This document shows positions 17,572 to 26,718 of a DNA stretch of 64,000 nucleotides, in pieces. Both the position numbers and the translations under genes were made by a program. Position 1 is the stretch's first letter; each line of letters begins with the position of its first letter. The notes under the pieces are model-generated. The model was not told the origin of the DNA, did no database searches, and saw nothing but the letters and a program-made list of their open reading frames with translations. Where the stretch lies: contig JABGUL010000039.1 of assembly GCA_018646605.1 (NCBI GenBank), positions 35,147 to 99,146 of the forward strand. Reading direction: 5' to 3'. The DNA comes from Flavobacteriaceae bacterium. GTDB lineage: Bacteria; Bacteroidota; Bacteroidia; Flavobacteriales; Flavobacteriaceae.

Positions 17572-18078
17572 TTATTTTTTTGCCTTCCATAAAGGTACGG
17601 AAGAACAAGCTTCCCCATAAAATAAACTTTTAGCAACCGACTGTAATCGCTGTACTAAAAGAATGTAGGCATCTTGAGGAATTGTTTTATCCGAACACCC
17701 TTTAATCATTATGGGTTTGTCTACAAAAGGGGTTAGATCTATGTTAGAAAGCATTTGGCGGTACAACTGTTGCTCTAAATCTTGTAAGGAACCCAAAACT
17801 ACCATCTTGGCAGAATTTAAATAGGATGTCACCAATAGTGTAGCCCAAGCAGGAAGTATGGCATCTGCGCTACAGCCAAGAGCTACAAAATGTTCTGAGT
17901 ATGTATTCCAATCATGTTTTTTTAAAGCTTCTCTAAACGGTTTTTCACGCAGTAGAAACCCTTGTTCTAACCATTGTGACAAATCAATAAATGTACGTGT
18001 CCCCATGGGAATATATTCCTCTAAGTCAAAATTTACAAGAACACTATTAGCTACCTTATTGACAATTGCTTCTGCCAT
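17572..18078 (-). CDS. DUF2480 family protein
   Basis: 168-residue protein matching the Bacteroidota-specific DUF2480 family, which commonly follows the SUF genes. No function is established. It starts AEAIVNKVANSVLVNFDLEEY and has Cys in GCSADAILPAW and IKGCSDKTIP; the second recalls the GCQS active site of SufE but no homology is claimed. It lies two bases after the DUF59 gene and one base before the glycosyltransferase. The conserved position suggests a role in iron-sulfur assembly, which remains an inference. Confidence 0.75.
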   Translation of the reverse strand: MAEAIVNKVANSVLVNFDLEEYIPMGTRTFIDLSQWLEQGFLLREKPFREALKKHDWNTYSEHFVALGCSADAILPAWATLLVTSYLNSAKMVVLGSLQDLEQQLYRQMLSNIDLTPFVDKPIMIKGCSDKTIPQDAYILLVQRLQSVAKSLFYGEACSSVPLWKAKK

Positions 18079-18080
18079 GT

Positions 18081-18404
18081 TTACAACATTCCTAATTCAA
18101 GTTTAGCCTCTTCACTCATCAAGTCCTGCGTCCAAGGCGGATCAAAAGTAATCTCCACCGCTGCAGTTTTTACTTCATCAAGAGACTTTACTTTTTCTTC
18201 TACTTCCATAGGAAGGGATTCAGCCACAGGACAATTGGGTGTTGTTAGTGTCATTAGTATTTTGACATCCAAATCTTCATTTACAAATACGTCGTAGATC
18301 AATCCTAATTCATAAATATCAACTGGAATTTCAGGATCATAAATGGTTTTTAAAACATTCACTATTTTTTCTCCAAGGACATTGGTATCGATTGCTTCTG
18401 ACAT
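18081..18404 (-). CDS. SUF-associated DUF59 (MIP18/SufT-like) protein
   Basis: 107-residue MIP18-family protein, an accessory factor in iron-sulfur cluster assembly or delivery. The family pattern is intact: TIYDPEIPVDIYELGLIYDV near residues 20-40, TLTTPNCPVAESLP carrying the conserved Cys, and FDPPWTQDLMSEEAKLELGM at the C-terminus. SufT-type members are longer; this is the single-domain form typical of Bacteroidota SUF operons. It sits between sufE (six bases upstream) and DUF2480. Confidence 0.88.
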   Translation of the reverse strand: MSEAIDTNVLGEKIVNVLKTIYDPEIPVDIYELGLIYDVFVNEDLDVKILMTLTTPNCPVAESLPMEVEEKVKSLDEVKTAAVEITFDPPWTQDLMSEEAKLELGML

Positions 18405-18410
18405 AAGAAT

Positions 18411-18836
18411 TTAGTTCAATTGTGTTTGAAAAGCCACAGCATACATTTTTATTTGTTTGATCATAGAGACCAAACCATTAGCACGTGTGGGTGATAAATG
18501 TTCTTTTAGTCCAATTTCATCAATAAAGGTAGTATTGGCAGCTAAAATATCTTTTGGATGCTGGTTTGAAAACGCTCGTATTAATATAGCGATGATTCCT
18601 TTTGTAATAATGGCATCACTATCTGCAGTGAAGTTTAACTTGTCTTGCTCTAATTGTGCATGAACCCATACTTTGCTTTGACATCCTTTTATAATGTGAT
18701 TGTCTGTTTTGTATTCTTCAGCGATTAAAGGAAGTGATTTTCCTAAATCAATCATATATTCATAGCGTTGCATCCAATCATCAAATAATGAAAATTCTTC
18801 TACAATCTCTTCTTGAATGGCTTCTATCGTTTTCAT
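18411..18836 (-). CDS. sufE: Sulfur acceptor protein SufE
   Basis: Accepts persulfide from SufS and passes it to SufB. The 141-residue product has the catalytic Cys52 in IIKGCQSKVW and the preceding RYEYMIDLGKSLP segment characteristic of SufE. The C-terminal half HLSPTRANGLVSMI matches the family closing helix. Sixteen bases downstream of sufS in the same operon. Identity is firm. Confidence 0.93.
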   Translation of the reverse strand: MKTIEAIQEEIVEEFSLFDDWMQRYEYMIDLGKSLPLIAEEYKTDNHIIKGCQSKVWVHAQLEQDKLNFTADSDAIITKGIIAILIRAFSNQHPKDILAANTTFIDEIGLKEHLSPTRANGLVSMIKQIKMYAVAFQTQLN

Positions 18837-18852
18837 ATTTAAAAATATAAAA

Positions 18853-20067
18853 TTATTGCAACATGGCTACTGCCTTTCTTATTCCTGCTTCCAAGCGATC
18901 TATTTCTTCAAATGTATTATAAAAAGAAAAAGAAACGCGAACCGTCCCTGGGATTTTATAAAAGTCCATAATAGGTTGCGCACAGTGGTGACCCGTTCGA
19001 ACAGCAATTCCCATTTGATCTAATATACTTCCAATATCATAAGGATGAATGGATCCTACGTTAAAGGAAATAACTGCTGTTTTTTCTGTGGCTTCCCCAT
19101 AAATTTTTAATCCTTCAATCTTTTCCAAAGCAGACGTGGCATACGTTAATAATTCTGCCTCATAACCCGCTATTGTATCAAACCCTATACCATTCATATA
19201 ATCCAATGCAGCTCCAAAAGCAATACCACCAGAAATATTGGGTGTTCCCGCTTCAAACTTATGGGGTAAATCAGCATAGATTGTTTTTTCAAAAGTAACC
19301 GTAGCAATCATTTCTCCTCCTCCTTGATAAGGGGGAAGGGTTTGGAGTAGTTCTGTTTTGCCATATAACATTCCAACGCCTGTAGGTCCACACAATTTAT
19401 GTGCAGAGGTTACGTAATAATCCACATTCAAAGCTTGAACATCTGCTTTGATATGGGGTGATGCCTGAGCACCATCAATTAAGACTTTAGCCCCTTTAGT
19501 ATGGGCTTTTTCAATAATTTCTTGAATCGGATTGATCGTTCCTAACGCATTGGAAACATGATTTACAAATACCAATTTAGTATTTGAATTCAGAAGACCG
19601 TCAAAAGCTTCCATATCCAAAGTTCCTTCATGCGTCATCGGGATTACTCTTAAAAGTGCCTCTGTTTTTTCACACAACATTTGCCAAGGCACAATATTAG
19701 AATGATGTTCTAAAGCAGAAATTAAAAGTTCGTCTCCTTTTTTAAGAATTGAAGCATAGCCTGAAGCAATACAATTGATACTTTCAGTAGTTCCTGCTGT
19801 AAAAATAATCTCATGGGGATAAGCTGCATTAAAATGTTTTTGAATTGTAGCCCTAGCATTTTCGTATGCATCCGTTGCCTCTTGACTCAATTTGTGAACT
19901 CCCCTATGAATGTTTGCATTATAACGATAATAATAATCAGAAATAACCTCAACAACCTGTTTGGGTGTTTGTGAGGTTGCTGCATTATCCAAATAAACAA
20001 GAGGTTGCCCATTTACCTCTCGAGATAAAATAGGAAAGTCTTTGCGAAGTTGGTTTACATCAAACAT
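18853..20067 (-). CDS. sufS: Cysteine desulfurase SufS
   Basis: PLP enzyme converting cysteine to alanine and enzyme-bound persulfide, the sulfur source for cluster assembly. The 404-residue product has the PLP lysine at K224 in TSAHKLCGPTG and the active-site Cys in RTGHHCAQP near residue 362. That short RxGHHC loop is the group II (SufS) type rather than the longer IscS loop. One base from sufD and 16 from sufE, so fully within the SUF operon. Confidence 0.95.
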   Translation of the reverse strand: MFDVNQLRKDFPILSREVNGQPLVYLDNAATSQTPKQVVEVISDYYYRYNANIHRGVHKLSQEATDAYENARATIQKHFNAAYPHEIIFTAGTTESINCIASGYASILKKGDELLISALEHHSNIVPWQMLCEKTEALLRVIPMTHEGTLDMEAFDGLLNSNTKLVFVNHVSNALGTINPIQEIIEKAHTKGAKVLIDGAQASPHIKADVQALNVDYYVTSAHKLCGPTGVGMLYGKTELLQTLPPYQGGGEMIATVTFEKTIYADLPHKFEAGTPNISGGIAFGAALDYMNGIGFDTIAGYEAELLTYATSALEKIEGLKIYGEATEKTAVISFNVGSIHPYDIGSILDQMGIAVRTGHHCAQPIMDFYKIPGTVRVSFSFYNTFEEIDRLEAGIRKAVAMLQ

Positions 20068-21384
20068 CTATAATTCAAATCCTAAACTGACGCCAAGTTT
20101 CTTGGCAATTTGATTATTAATTCGCTTTTTCAACGAAGGTAATTGTACGCTTTCTAAAACGTTATTTGCGAATGCATAAGTCAAGAGCGCTTTTGCCTCT
20201 TTCTTTGGAATTCCTCTAGAACGTAAATAAAATAGTGCTTCTTCGTCCAACTGTCCAATTGTACAACCATGAGAACATTTTACATCATCTGCATAAATTT
20301 CCAATTGAGGTTTGGTATTGACGGTTGCTTTATCATCCAAAAGAATATTGTTGTTCTGTTGAAATGCATTTGTCTTTTGAGCAATTTTATCTACCAATAT
20401 CTGTCCGTTAAAAACTCCTTCTGAACGTTCAGAAAAAATTCCTTTATAATCTTGATGACTTTCACAGTTGGGTTGAGCATGGTGCACCAAAGTAGCGTGA
20501 TCTACATGTTGTTTTCCTTTCAAAATAGTTACTCCTTTGAGCGTAGAAAGAATGTGTTCTCCTTTATGAAAATAATTTAAATTATTCCGTGTCAATTTAC
20601 CCCCTAAAGAAAAAGTATGAACACTGGCATGACTATTCTTTTCTTGAATAATGTAGGTGTTGTCAATTAAAGAAGCGGATTCTAGATCATTTTGAAGCTT
20701 ATAATAATCCATAAAGGCATCTTGGTGTACATAGATTTCCGTAACACAGTTCGTTACTACTGGATGCTCTTTAAGGCTCTGGTGTCGCTCTATAATTTGA
20801 ACTTGTGCGTTTTGATCCACAACTATTAAGTTACGAGGTTGTAACCAAACCGCTTTTTCTTTTCCAGTTGAAAAGTGTATAATTTCTATTGGCTTTTCTG
20901 CAACAACATTTTTAGGAATATAGATAAAAGCCCCTTCTTTAGCGTAAGAAGTGTTTAATGCCGTCATACTGTCTTCCTGATTCGCTATTTTATTAAAATA
21001 GGTGTCAATTAATTTCTTGTATTTAGGTTTGCTTAATGCCGCTGAAAGTAAACAGACATCAATCCCATCATGGGTGGTGTTTGATAAAAAAGGGCTGTAG
21101 ACCCCATCAATAAAAATAACTTTGTAAGTATCCGTATCGAATAAAAAATATTTTTTGACTTCTTTAAGATCTACGTTTGTTTCATCCTTTGGAAAAATAG
21201 CATAATCTTGATTAATCAAATTTGCCAAGGAGGTATATTTCCAAGCTTCATCTTTTTTAGTAGGAAAGCCTTTTTCTTCAAATACTTTTAAAGCAGCAAC
21301 ACGCGTTTGATGAACTAAATCTGAAAGATCCATCCCGTCATCAAAAGCCAAATGAGAAGAAACTAATTTTTCTTTAAATTCCAT
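20068..21384 (-). CDS. sufD: Fe-S cluster scaffold subunit SufD
   Basis: Subunit of the SufBC2D scaffold. The 438-residue product has the beta-helix core of SufB/SufD (residues about 150-370) and the C-terminal signature DDVKCSHGCTIGQLDEEALFY followed by the LRSRGIP segment, which is conserved in SufD. The divergent N-terminal helical domain has the DEAWKYTSL stretch. Located between sufC and sufS with gaps of at most one base. Confidence 0.94.
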   Translation of the reverse strand: MEFKEKLVSSHLAFDDGMDLSDLVHQTRVAALKVFEEKGFPTKKDEAWKYTSLANLINQDYAIFPKDETNVDLKEVKKYFLFDTDTYKVIFIDGVYSPFLSNTTHDGIDVCLLSAALSKPKYKKLIDTYFNKIANQEDSMTALNTSYAKEGAFIYIPKNVVAEKPIEIIHFSTGKEKAVWLQPRNLIVVDQNAQVQIIERHQSLKEHPVVTNCVTEIYVHQDAFMDYYKLQNDLESASLIDNTYIIQEKNSHASVHTFSLGGKLTRNNLNYFHKGEHILSTLKGVTILKGKQHVDHATLVHHAQPNCESHQDYKGIFSERSEGVFNGQILVDKIAQKTNAFQQNNNILLDDKATVNTKPQLEIYADDVKCSHGCTIGQLDEEALFYLRSRGIPKKEAKALLTYAFANNVLESVQLPSLKKRINNQIAKKLGVSLGFEL

Positions 21385-21385
21385 A

Positions 21386-22132
21386 TTATGCTAATTCTTT
21401 AATCCAATCGTAGCCTTTTGCTTCCAATTCGTGAGCTAATTCTTTTGTTCCAGATTTTACGATTTTACCATCAAAAAGGACATGTACAAAATCAGGTACT
21501 ATATGATCTAAAAGACGTTGGTAATGTGTAATTACTATAACAGCGTTGTCTTTGCTTCTAAGTTTATTGACCCCATTGGCTACAATTTTCAATGCATCAA
21601 TGTCCAAGCCAGAATCGGTTTCATCGAGGATTGCAAGAGCGGGCTCTAACATTGCCATTTGAAAGATTTCATTTCTCTTTTTTTCTCCCCCAGAAAAACC
21701 TTCGTTTAATGAACGCGATAAAAACTTAGAATCGATTTCTAAAAGTTGGGCTTTCTCTCTAATCTTTTTTAATAATTCACTTGCAGGCATATCCTCCAAG
21801 CCTTTTGCTTTTCGGTTGGCATTTATTGCAGTTTTAATAAAGTTAGTTACCGATACTCCGGGAATTTCAACAGGATATTGGAAGGAAAGAAAAATCCCCT
21901 CATGCGCTCTTTCCTCAGCGTCCAATTCTGAGAGATCTTTCCCTCTTAATAATATTTTTCCAGCGGTCATTTCATAGTCCTCATTTCCAGCAATTACAGA
22001 AGAAAGCGTACTCTTTCCTGAGCCATTAGGTCCCATAATCGCATGGACTTCTCCTGCTTTTACATCAAGGTCTATCCCCTTTAAAATATCTTTACCCTCA
22101 ATTTGGGCGTGTAAATTTTCAATCGTTAACAT
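21386..22132 (-). CDS. sufC: Fe-S assembly ATPase SufC
   Basis: ABC-type ATPase that energises the SufBCD scaffold. The 248-residue product has Walker A GPNGSGKST near residue 34, the signature LNEGFSGGEKKRNEI and Walker B ALAILDETDSGLDIDAL. The FSGGEKKR signature and DETDSGLD ending are specific to SufC and separate it from transport ATPases. Eleven bases downstream of sufB and one base before sufD. Confidence 0.95.
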   Translation of the reverse strand: MLTIENLHAQIEGKDILKGIDLDVKAGEVHAIMGPNGSGKSTLSSVIAGNEDYEMTAGKILLRGKDLSELDAEERAHEGIFLSFQYPVEIPGVSVTNFIKTAINANRKAKGLEDMPASELLKKIREKAQLLEIDSKFLSRSLNEGFSGGEKKRNEIFQMAMLEPALAILDETDSGLDIDALKIVANGVNKLRSKDNAVIVITHYQRLLDHIVPDFVHVLFDGKIVKSGTKELAHELEAKGYDWIKELA

Positions 22133-22143
22133 AGTTGGTTTTT

Positions 22144-23589
22144 TTATCCCACTGATCCTTCAAGGGAAATTTCTAACAATTTTTGTGCTTCTACTGCAAA
22201 CTCCATAGGAAGCTTATTTAATACTTCCTTGCTAAATCCATTCACAATTAATGCAATGGCTTTTTCTGTATCGATTCCTCTTTGGTTACAGTAAAATATT
22301 TGATCTTCACCAATTTTACTGGTTGTTGCTTCATGTTCAATTTGTGCAGAATTACTTTTTGCTTCGATATACGGAAACGTGTGTGCTCCACAATCGTTAC
22401 CCATTAGAAGAGAATCACATTGTGAGAAGTTTCTGGCATTCTTAGCACGCGCTCCTACTTGAACTAATCCACGGTAGCTATTCTGGGATTTTCCAGCAGA
22501 TATTCCTTTTGAAATGATCGTACTACGGGTATTATTTCCTAGATGAATCATTTTGGTTCCCGTATCGGCTTGTTGATAGTTGTTTGTAACTGCAATGGAA
22601 TAAAATTCTCCAATGGAATGGTCTCCTTTCAAAATACAAGAAGGATATTTCCACGTCACTGCTGATCCAGTTTCTACTTGTGTCCAAGATATTTTAGAGC
22701 GATTGTGGCAAATTCCACGTTTTGTCACAAAATTAAAAACACCCCCTTTACCTTCTTTATCTCCTGGGTACCAATTTTGAACTGTTGAATATTTGATTTC
22801 AGCATCATCAAGAGCTATCAATTCAACAACAGCAGCATGAAGTTGATTTTCATCTCTGGAAGGAGCGGTACATCCTTCAAGGTAACTAACATAACTTCCT
22901 TGATCTGCGATAACTAAAGTCCGTTCAAATTGTCCAGTCCCCGCTTGATTGATTCTAAAATAAGTTGATAGTTCCATTGGGCAACGAACTCCCTTTGGGA
23001 TATAACAAAAAGATCCATCAGTAAATACAGCAGAGTTTAATCCAGCGTAGTAATTGTCTTTAGGAGGAATAACACTTCCTATGTATTTTTTGACCAATTC
23101 TGGATGCTCTTTAATCGCCTCCGATATGGAACAGAAAATAATTCCTTTTTCTGCTAATGTCTTTTTGAAAGTAGTCGCCACAGAGACAGAATCCATCACG
23201 ATATCTACTGCAACACCGGATAGTTTCTTTTGTTCATCAATAGAGATACCCAATTTATTAAAAGTTTCTAATAATTCAGGATCTACCTCGTCTAAACTCT
23301 CATATTTAGCTTGCTTTTTAGGGGCAGAATAGAATGATATGGATTGTAAGTCTGGTTTTTTGTAAGTAACATTTGCCCAATCAGGCTCTGTCATTTCTAG
23401 CCATGATGCATAAGCATCCAGACGCCACTGGGTCATCCATTCAGGCTCCCCCTTTTTTTCAGAAATCTTACGAACAACCTCTTCACTCAAACCAATTGGA
23501 AAGGTGTCTGATTCAATGTCCGTATAGAAACCATACTCATACTCCTTGGTCTCTAATTCTTTCTTTAATTCTTCTTCTGTATATGCCAT
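22144..23589 (-). CDS. sufB: Fe-S cluster scaffold subunit SufB
   Basis: Main scaffold subunit on which clusters are built. The 481-residue product is the usual size and has the conserved [16 protein letters not shown] stretch, the [21 protein letters not shown] segment and, toward the C-terminus, [20 protein letters not shown] with the Cys implicated in cluster binding, followed by [14 protein letters not shown]. Nine bases downstream of the A-type carrier gene. Identity is firm. Confidence 0.96.
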   Translation of the reverse strand: MAYTEEELKKELETKEYEYGFYTDIESDTFPIGLSEEVVRKISEKKGEPEWMTQWRLDAYASWLEMTEPDWANVTYKKPDLQSISFYSAPKKQAKYESLDEVDPELLETFNKLGISIDEQKKLSGVAVDIVMDSVSVATTFKKTLAEKGIIFCSISEAIKEHPELVKKYIGSVIPPKDNYYAGLNSAVFTDGSFCYIPKGVRCPMELSTYFRINQAGTGQFERTLVIADQGSYVSYLEGCTAPSRDENQLHAAVVELIALDDAEIKYSTVQNWYPGDKEGKGGVFNFVTKRGICHNRSKISWTQVETGSAVTWKYPSCILKGDHSIGEFYSIAVTNNYQQADTGTKMIHLGNNTRSTIISKGISAGKSQNSYRGLVQVGARAKNARNFSQCDSLLMGNDCGAHTFPYIEAKSNSAQIEHEATTSKIGEDQIFYCNQRGIDTEKAIALIVNGFSKEVLNKLPMEFAVEAQKLLEISLEGSVG

Positions 23590-23598
23590 TCTTTTTTT

Positions 23599-23928
23599 TT
23601 AAAGTGAAAAACTTTCCCCACAACCGCAAGTTCGCTGAGCGTTGGGATTATTAAACACAAAACCTTTTCCGTTAAGACCGCCAGAATATTCTAAAACAGT
23701 TCCAACTAGGTATAAAAGACTTTTTTTGTCAACTAAAATTTTTACCTGATTGTCTTCAAATAATTTATCTTCCTCATTAAGCACATCATCAAATTTTAAA
23801 TCATATGACAAACCTGAGCAACCTCCACTTTTTACACCAACTCTGACAAAATCTTGAATGGGGTCAAAACCCTCTTCTTTCATCAAATTGGCTACTTTTT
23901 GTTTTGCAGTTTCTGAAACCTTAATCAT
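23599..23928 (-). CDS. sufA: A-type Fe-S carrier (SufA/IscA/HesB family)
   Basis: 109-residue cluster carrier. The three family cysteines are visible: GGCSGLSY near residue 38 and CGCGESFSL at the C-terminus. First gene of the SUF operon, which continues sufB, sufC, sufD, sufS, sufE, DUF59 and DUF2480. Symbol sufA is used for position; sequence alone does not distinguish SufA from IscA. A TATATTTG promoter box lies 29 bases upstream. No IscR-like regulator gene is in the window. Confidence 0.92.
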   Translation of the reverse strand: MIKVSETAKQKVANLMKEEGFDPIQDFVRVGVKSGGCSGLSYDLKFDDVLNEEDKLFEDNQVKILVDKKSLLYLVGTVLEYSGGLNGKGFVFNNPNAQRTCGCGESFSL

Positions 23929-23957
23929 CCTAATAAAGAATTAATCTAAATTAAGCA

Positions 23958-23965
23958 CAAATATA
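23958..23965 (-). promoter_or_regulatory. -7 promoter box of the SUF operon
   Basis: TATATTTG on the minus strand, exact TAnnTTTG match, 29 bases upstream of the sufA-like start. The predicted leader is about 25 bases. Confidence 0.65.
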
Positions 23966-24027
23966 ACCTATTTCTATGGATTTTAATGTTTAAGTTATTG
24001 AATTAAACTATTGTAAAATCAAGTCTT

Positions 24028-25368
24028 TTAATGCCAAATTGCAAGGAAAATATCTTTTCCGCCTTGTGAGATAGTAAAGTCCCCTAACGTGCTTTCAGTA
24101 CTTCCAGCTACTTGAATTTTTCCTTCTTTACTTTCATTAATTGCATAAGGTATGTCTAGCCCATTTCCCAAAAGATTATAAGAACCTATAACACTTCCGT
24201 TAGCAAGAGTATGCACTAAAATAATATTATTTGCCAAAAAAGAATCTTCAGACCCCAGGTTATTCGGTGCCTGATGTCCCACCAAAACAAGAGTGCCGTT
24301 TGATCGTTCGAGTATTGCATTTGCTGTTTCAAAACCTTCACCTCCAATGTTTTTATTTGACTTTAAAACACCTTCTTTAGAAAAAAAAGCTATGAAAATA
24401 TCGGAGGAGCCAAAGGCATTTTCAATATCACCATCAGCACTGTACGTTTGTCCCAAAATCACATAATCTCCATTACGATTTTCAATTATAGCTTTGGCAC
24501 TATCATAACCTGAACCACCAAATGAACGTTCCCAAAGTAAATCACCTGCTGCGTTTAATTTTATAATCCAAGCATCGTAACTCCCTCGAGGATCACTGAT
24601 ATCAACATCTTGACTTTCTGAAGCTCCTACCAAAACAAAATCCCCATTGGACGTCTCAATAGCATCATATGAACGATCATTGCTTGATCCTCCAAAATAA
24701 CTACGCCACACCAAATCTCCATTTTTATCTACTTTATGACACCAGAATTCCCCAGCACCATGACGTTGATTGAAATGCATTTGTTTACCGTCTTGACCCG
24801 CTCCATTGGACGCTGAAACATCCAAAAAACCGTTAAAAAAAAGTCCTCCATCTTGGGTTGCGACAATATTATAGGCATGATCATGGCCTAAAAACCCAAA
24901 ACTTTTTTCCCATAAAAGTTCACCCTCAGCATCAATTCTTAATAACCAATTGTCATGCTGCCCCAAATTTAAAGAGGCATCCCCATCATCACTTTGGCTA
25001 TATCCAATTAGAGCATATCCTCCTGTGTTCAATTCAACAATATCATATCCTCTATCGTCTTTACTACCTCCATAGGTCTTAACCCATTGAAGAGTTGAAA
25101 CTGCATTAAATTTCATTACAAAAAAATCACTCCCACCCCTTTCTTTGAAGCTAAAGTCACCATCTGTACTTTGGGTATTTCCTATCATAGCATATCCTCC
25201 GTCTGATGTAGTAATAATACTATGTACCGAATCTTCCTCACTCCCCCCATAAATTGAAATGCCTCCCCATTCGCCCTTTGCTATAGAAACCTCAGGCCAA
25301 TTAGTCTCAGTAATTGGTGTACAAGACACAACTGAAAAAAGAAATAAAAAAACTGAAAAATGACGCAT
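24028..25368 (-). CDS. Lipoprotein with seven-fold repeat, predicted beta-propeller
   Basis: 446-residue secreted lipoprotein (signal ending VVSC, C16) of unknown function. The body is built of about seven copies of a 50-60-residue unit with the pattern GGS-x2-D-x3-Y-x-I followed by GGYxLxGxSxSxDGD. The first is near residue 41 and the last near 400 (GNGLDIPYAI). Seven such units with the last strand near the end suggest a seven-bladed propeller. The acidic DGD turns could bind calcium. Starts two bases after the choice-of-anchor-B gene, so they are cotranscribed and may act together at the cell surface. Confidence 0.75.
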   Translation of the reverse strand: MRHFSVFLFLFSVVSCTPITETNWPEVSIAKGEWGGISIYGGSEEDSVHSIITTSDGGYAMIGNTQSTDGDFSFKERGGSDFFVMKFNAVSTLQWVKTYGGSKDDRGYDIVELNTGGYALIGYSQSDDGDASLNLGQHDNWLLRIDAEGELLWEKSFGFLGHDHAYNIVATQDGGLFFNGFLDVSASNGAGQDGKQMHFNQRHGAGEFWCHKVDKNGDLVWRSYFGGSSNDRSYDAIETSNGDFVLVGASESQDVDISDPRGSYDAWIIKLNAAGDLLWERSFGGSGYDSAKAIIENRNGDYVILGQTYSADGDIENAFGSSDIFIAFFSKEGVLKSNKNIGGEGFETANAILERSNGTLVLVGHQAPNNLGSEDSFLANNIILVHTLANGSVIGSYNLLGNGLDIPYAINESKEGKIQVAGSTESTLGDFTISQGGKDIFLAIWH

Positions 25369-25370
25369 AT

Positions 25371-26636
25371 TTATTCTGACGCTTTAACCAAAAATAACCC
25401 GGAATTAATATCATTAATAGCAATTACCCCACTTTCAAAATAGGGGTAAACATTCCAAACTCCGTCAAATTTTGCATTATTGTCTTGGGGATAGGTGTCA
25501 AAAAAACCAAATTCAGTGATTTCTTTAATCCCAATTTTACTGATGTCCAAAACCCGTAATCCAGCGGTATAACTTGCAATGAAGAAAAAATCTCCTTTAG
25601 AATATCCATTATGATCAATTGCATTGACTCCAGCAAAATAATTATAATGTAGAACAGGATCCATTAGATTCGTGAGATCAAAAATGCGGGTTAATGTGGG
25701 GGATCCAAATTTAAATTCATCCAATTCGTCCCCTAAAAAAAAGTACTTATGGTCTTCCGAAAGATAACCCTGATGAGTATACCCTCCATTTTCATAGGTT
25801 ATTGAATTAACTCTTTTAGGGCTTTCTTTATCTGTAACATCCACAATCACAACCTGATTATTATTTCCACCATCACTATTACTCCCAAAAAGCAATTCCT
25901 TCCCCTGAAAATTAGGATCAGGCCCATCATAAATAACAATTTGAGCATCATGGGTATAGGAATCAGCTTCATAACCCCCCACAATTATTGGATTTTTAGG
26001 ATCGTTTATGTCAATAAATACTGGCCCCCCATTATACAGGCTAGAGCCTATTACATAGGCAAAACCACTCTCTTCATTTATAGCGATGTTATGAGCATTT
26101 CCAAATTCTGTGAGGTGTGAATCTACAGTAAAATTTTGTTTTTCTGTCAAATCTCTCAATCGTGTCAAGTCAAAAACCTGAAGTCCATGGCCCGCTGCCT
26201 CGCTTACAATAAAAGCATGATTATTATATACTTTTACATCTCTCCATGGGCTTGGATCAGTTGCAGTAAGTAATTTTCCTAAAAAGATTGGAGCCATTGG
26301 ATTACTAATATCCACAAAAGCGGTCCCATCATCTAAGCCAGAAAGTACATATTCTTTTTCTGTCTCTGGATCTGTCCATCCCCAATTATCATTTCCTGAG
26401 GTACTATCAAAATCTTCGAGAGAAATTCTAGCTAACAAGTCATATCCAGAACATGGATACATCCCTGCCATTCCATTTTCGCATGGGTAAGATAAATTTA
26501 AAGGATCTCCGGGTGTTATGGGACTACCTGGCACCCCAATTACTATTGAATCGTCTAAATAATCGTCTTCAATAATTTCGTCATTATAACAACTAGCAAG
26601 AAGGAATAACATAGAAATTAGGGCAAAATATTTCAT
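25371..26636 (-). CDS. Choice-of-anchor B family lipoprotein (LVIVD repeats)
   Basis: 421-residue secreted protein matching the choice-of-anchor-B family. The signal peptide ends in LLASC (C16), giving a lipoprotein. After an acidic linker comes YPCENGMAGMYPCSGYDLLARI, then repeated VDISNP-type units (FVDISNPMAPIFLGKL, FIDINDPKNPIIVGGY, IVDVTDKESPKRVNSI, RIFDLTNLMDPVL) of the LVIVD propeller. Function is unknown; surface adhesion or carbohydrate binding is often supposed. First gene of a two-gene unit with the repeat lipoprotein. Confidence 0.82.
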   Translation of the reverse strand: MKYFALISMLFLLASCYNDEIIEDDYLDDSIVIGVPGSPITPGDPLNLSYPCENGMAGMYPCSGYDLLARISLEDFDSTSGNDNWGWTDPETEKEYVLSGLDDGTAFVDISNPMAPIFLGKLLTATDPSPWRDVKVYNNHAFIVSEAAGHGLQVFDLTRLRDLTEKQNFTVDSHLTEFGNAHNIAINEESGFAYVIGSSLYNGGPVFIDINDPKNPIIVGGYEADSYTHDAQIVIYDGPDPNFQGKELLFGSNSDGGNNNQVVIVDVTDKESPKRVNSITYENGGYTHQGYLSEDHKYFFLGDELDEFKFGSPTLTRIFDLTNLMDPVLHYNYFAGVNAIDHNGYSKGDFFFIASYTAGLRVLDISKIGIKEITEFGFFDTYPQDNNAKFDGVWNVYPYFESGVIAINDINSGLFLVKASE

Positions 26637-26648
26637 CTATTTTTTTTT

Positions 26649-26656
26649 CAAAATTA
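26649..26656 (-). promoter_or_regulatory. -7 promoter box of the two-lipoprotein unit
   Basis: TAATTTTG on the minus strand, exact match, 12 bases upstream of the start at 26636. Confidence 0.6.
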
Positions 26657-26685
26657 CGAAAAAACATAAAGCACTAATTATTGAG

Positions 26686-26714
26686 TTGGGTTTTAATCAG
26701 GATATGTATTTTTG
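26686..26714 (+). promoter_or_regulatory. thiL promoter (TTG, 18 bp, TATTTTTG)
   Basis: TTG at 26686-26688 and TATTTTTG at 26707-26714, spaced 18 bases, fit the Bacteroidota promoter well. The box ends four bases before ATG 26719, so the transcript should begin at or next to the start codon. Confidence 0.65.
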
Positions 26715-26718
26715 TGGC

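Noticed and set aside
17571..17636. Longer N-terminus for the glycosyltransferase
   Set aside because: It would overlap the DUF2480 gene by 65 bases and precede the first Rossmann strand with a non-homologous leader; GTG 17570 fits better.
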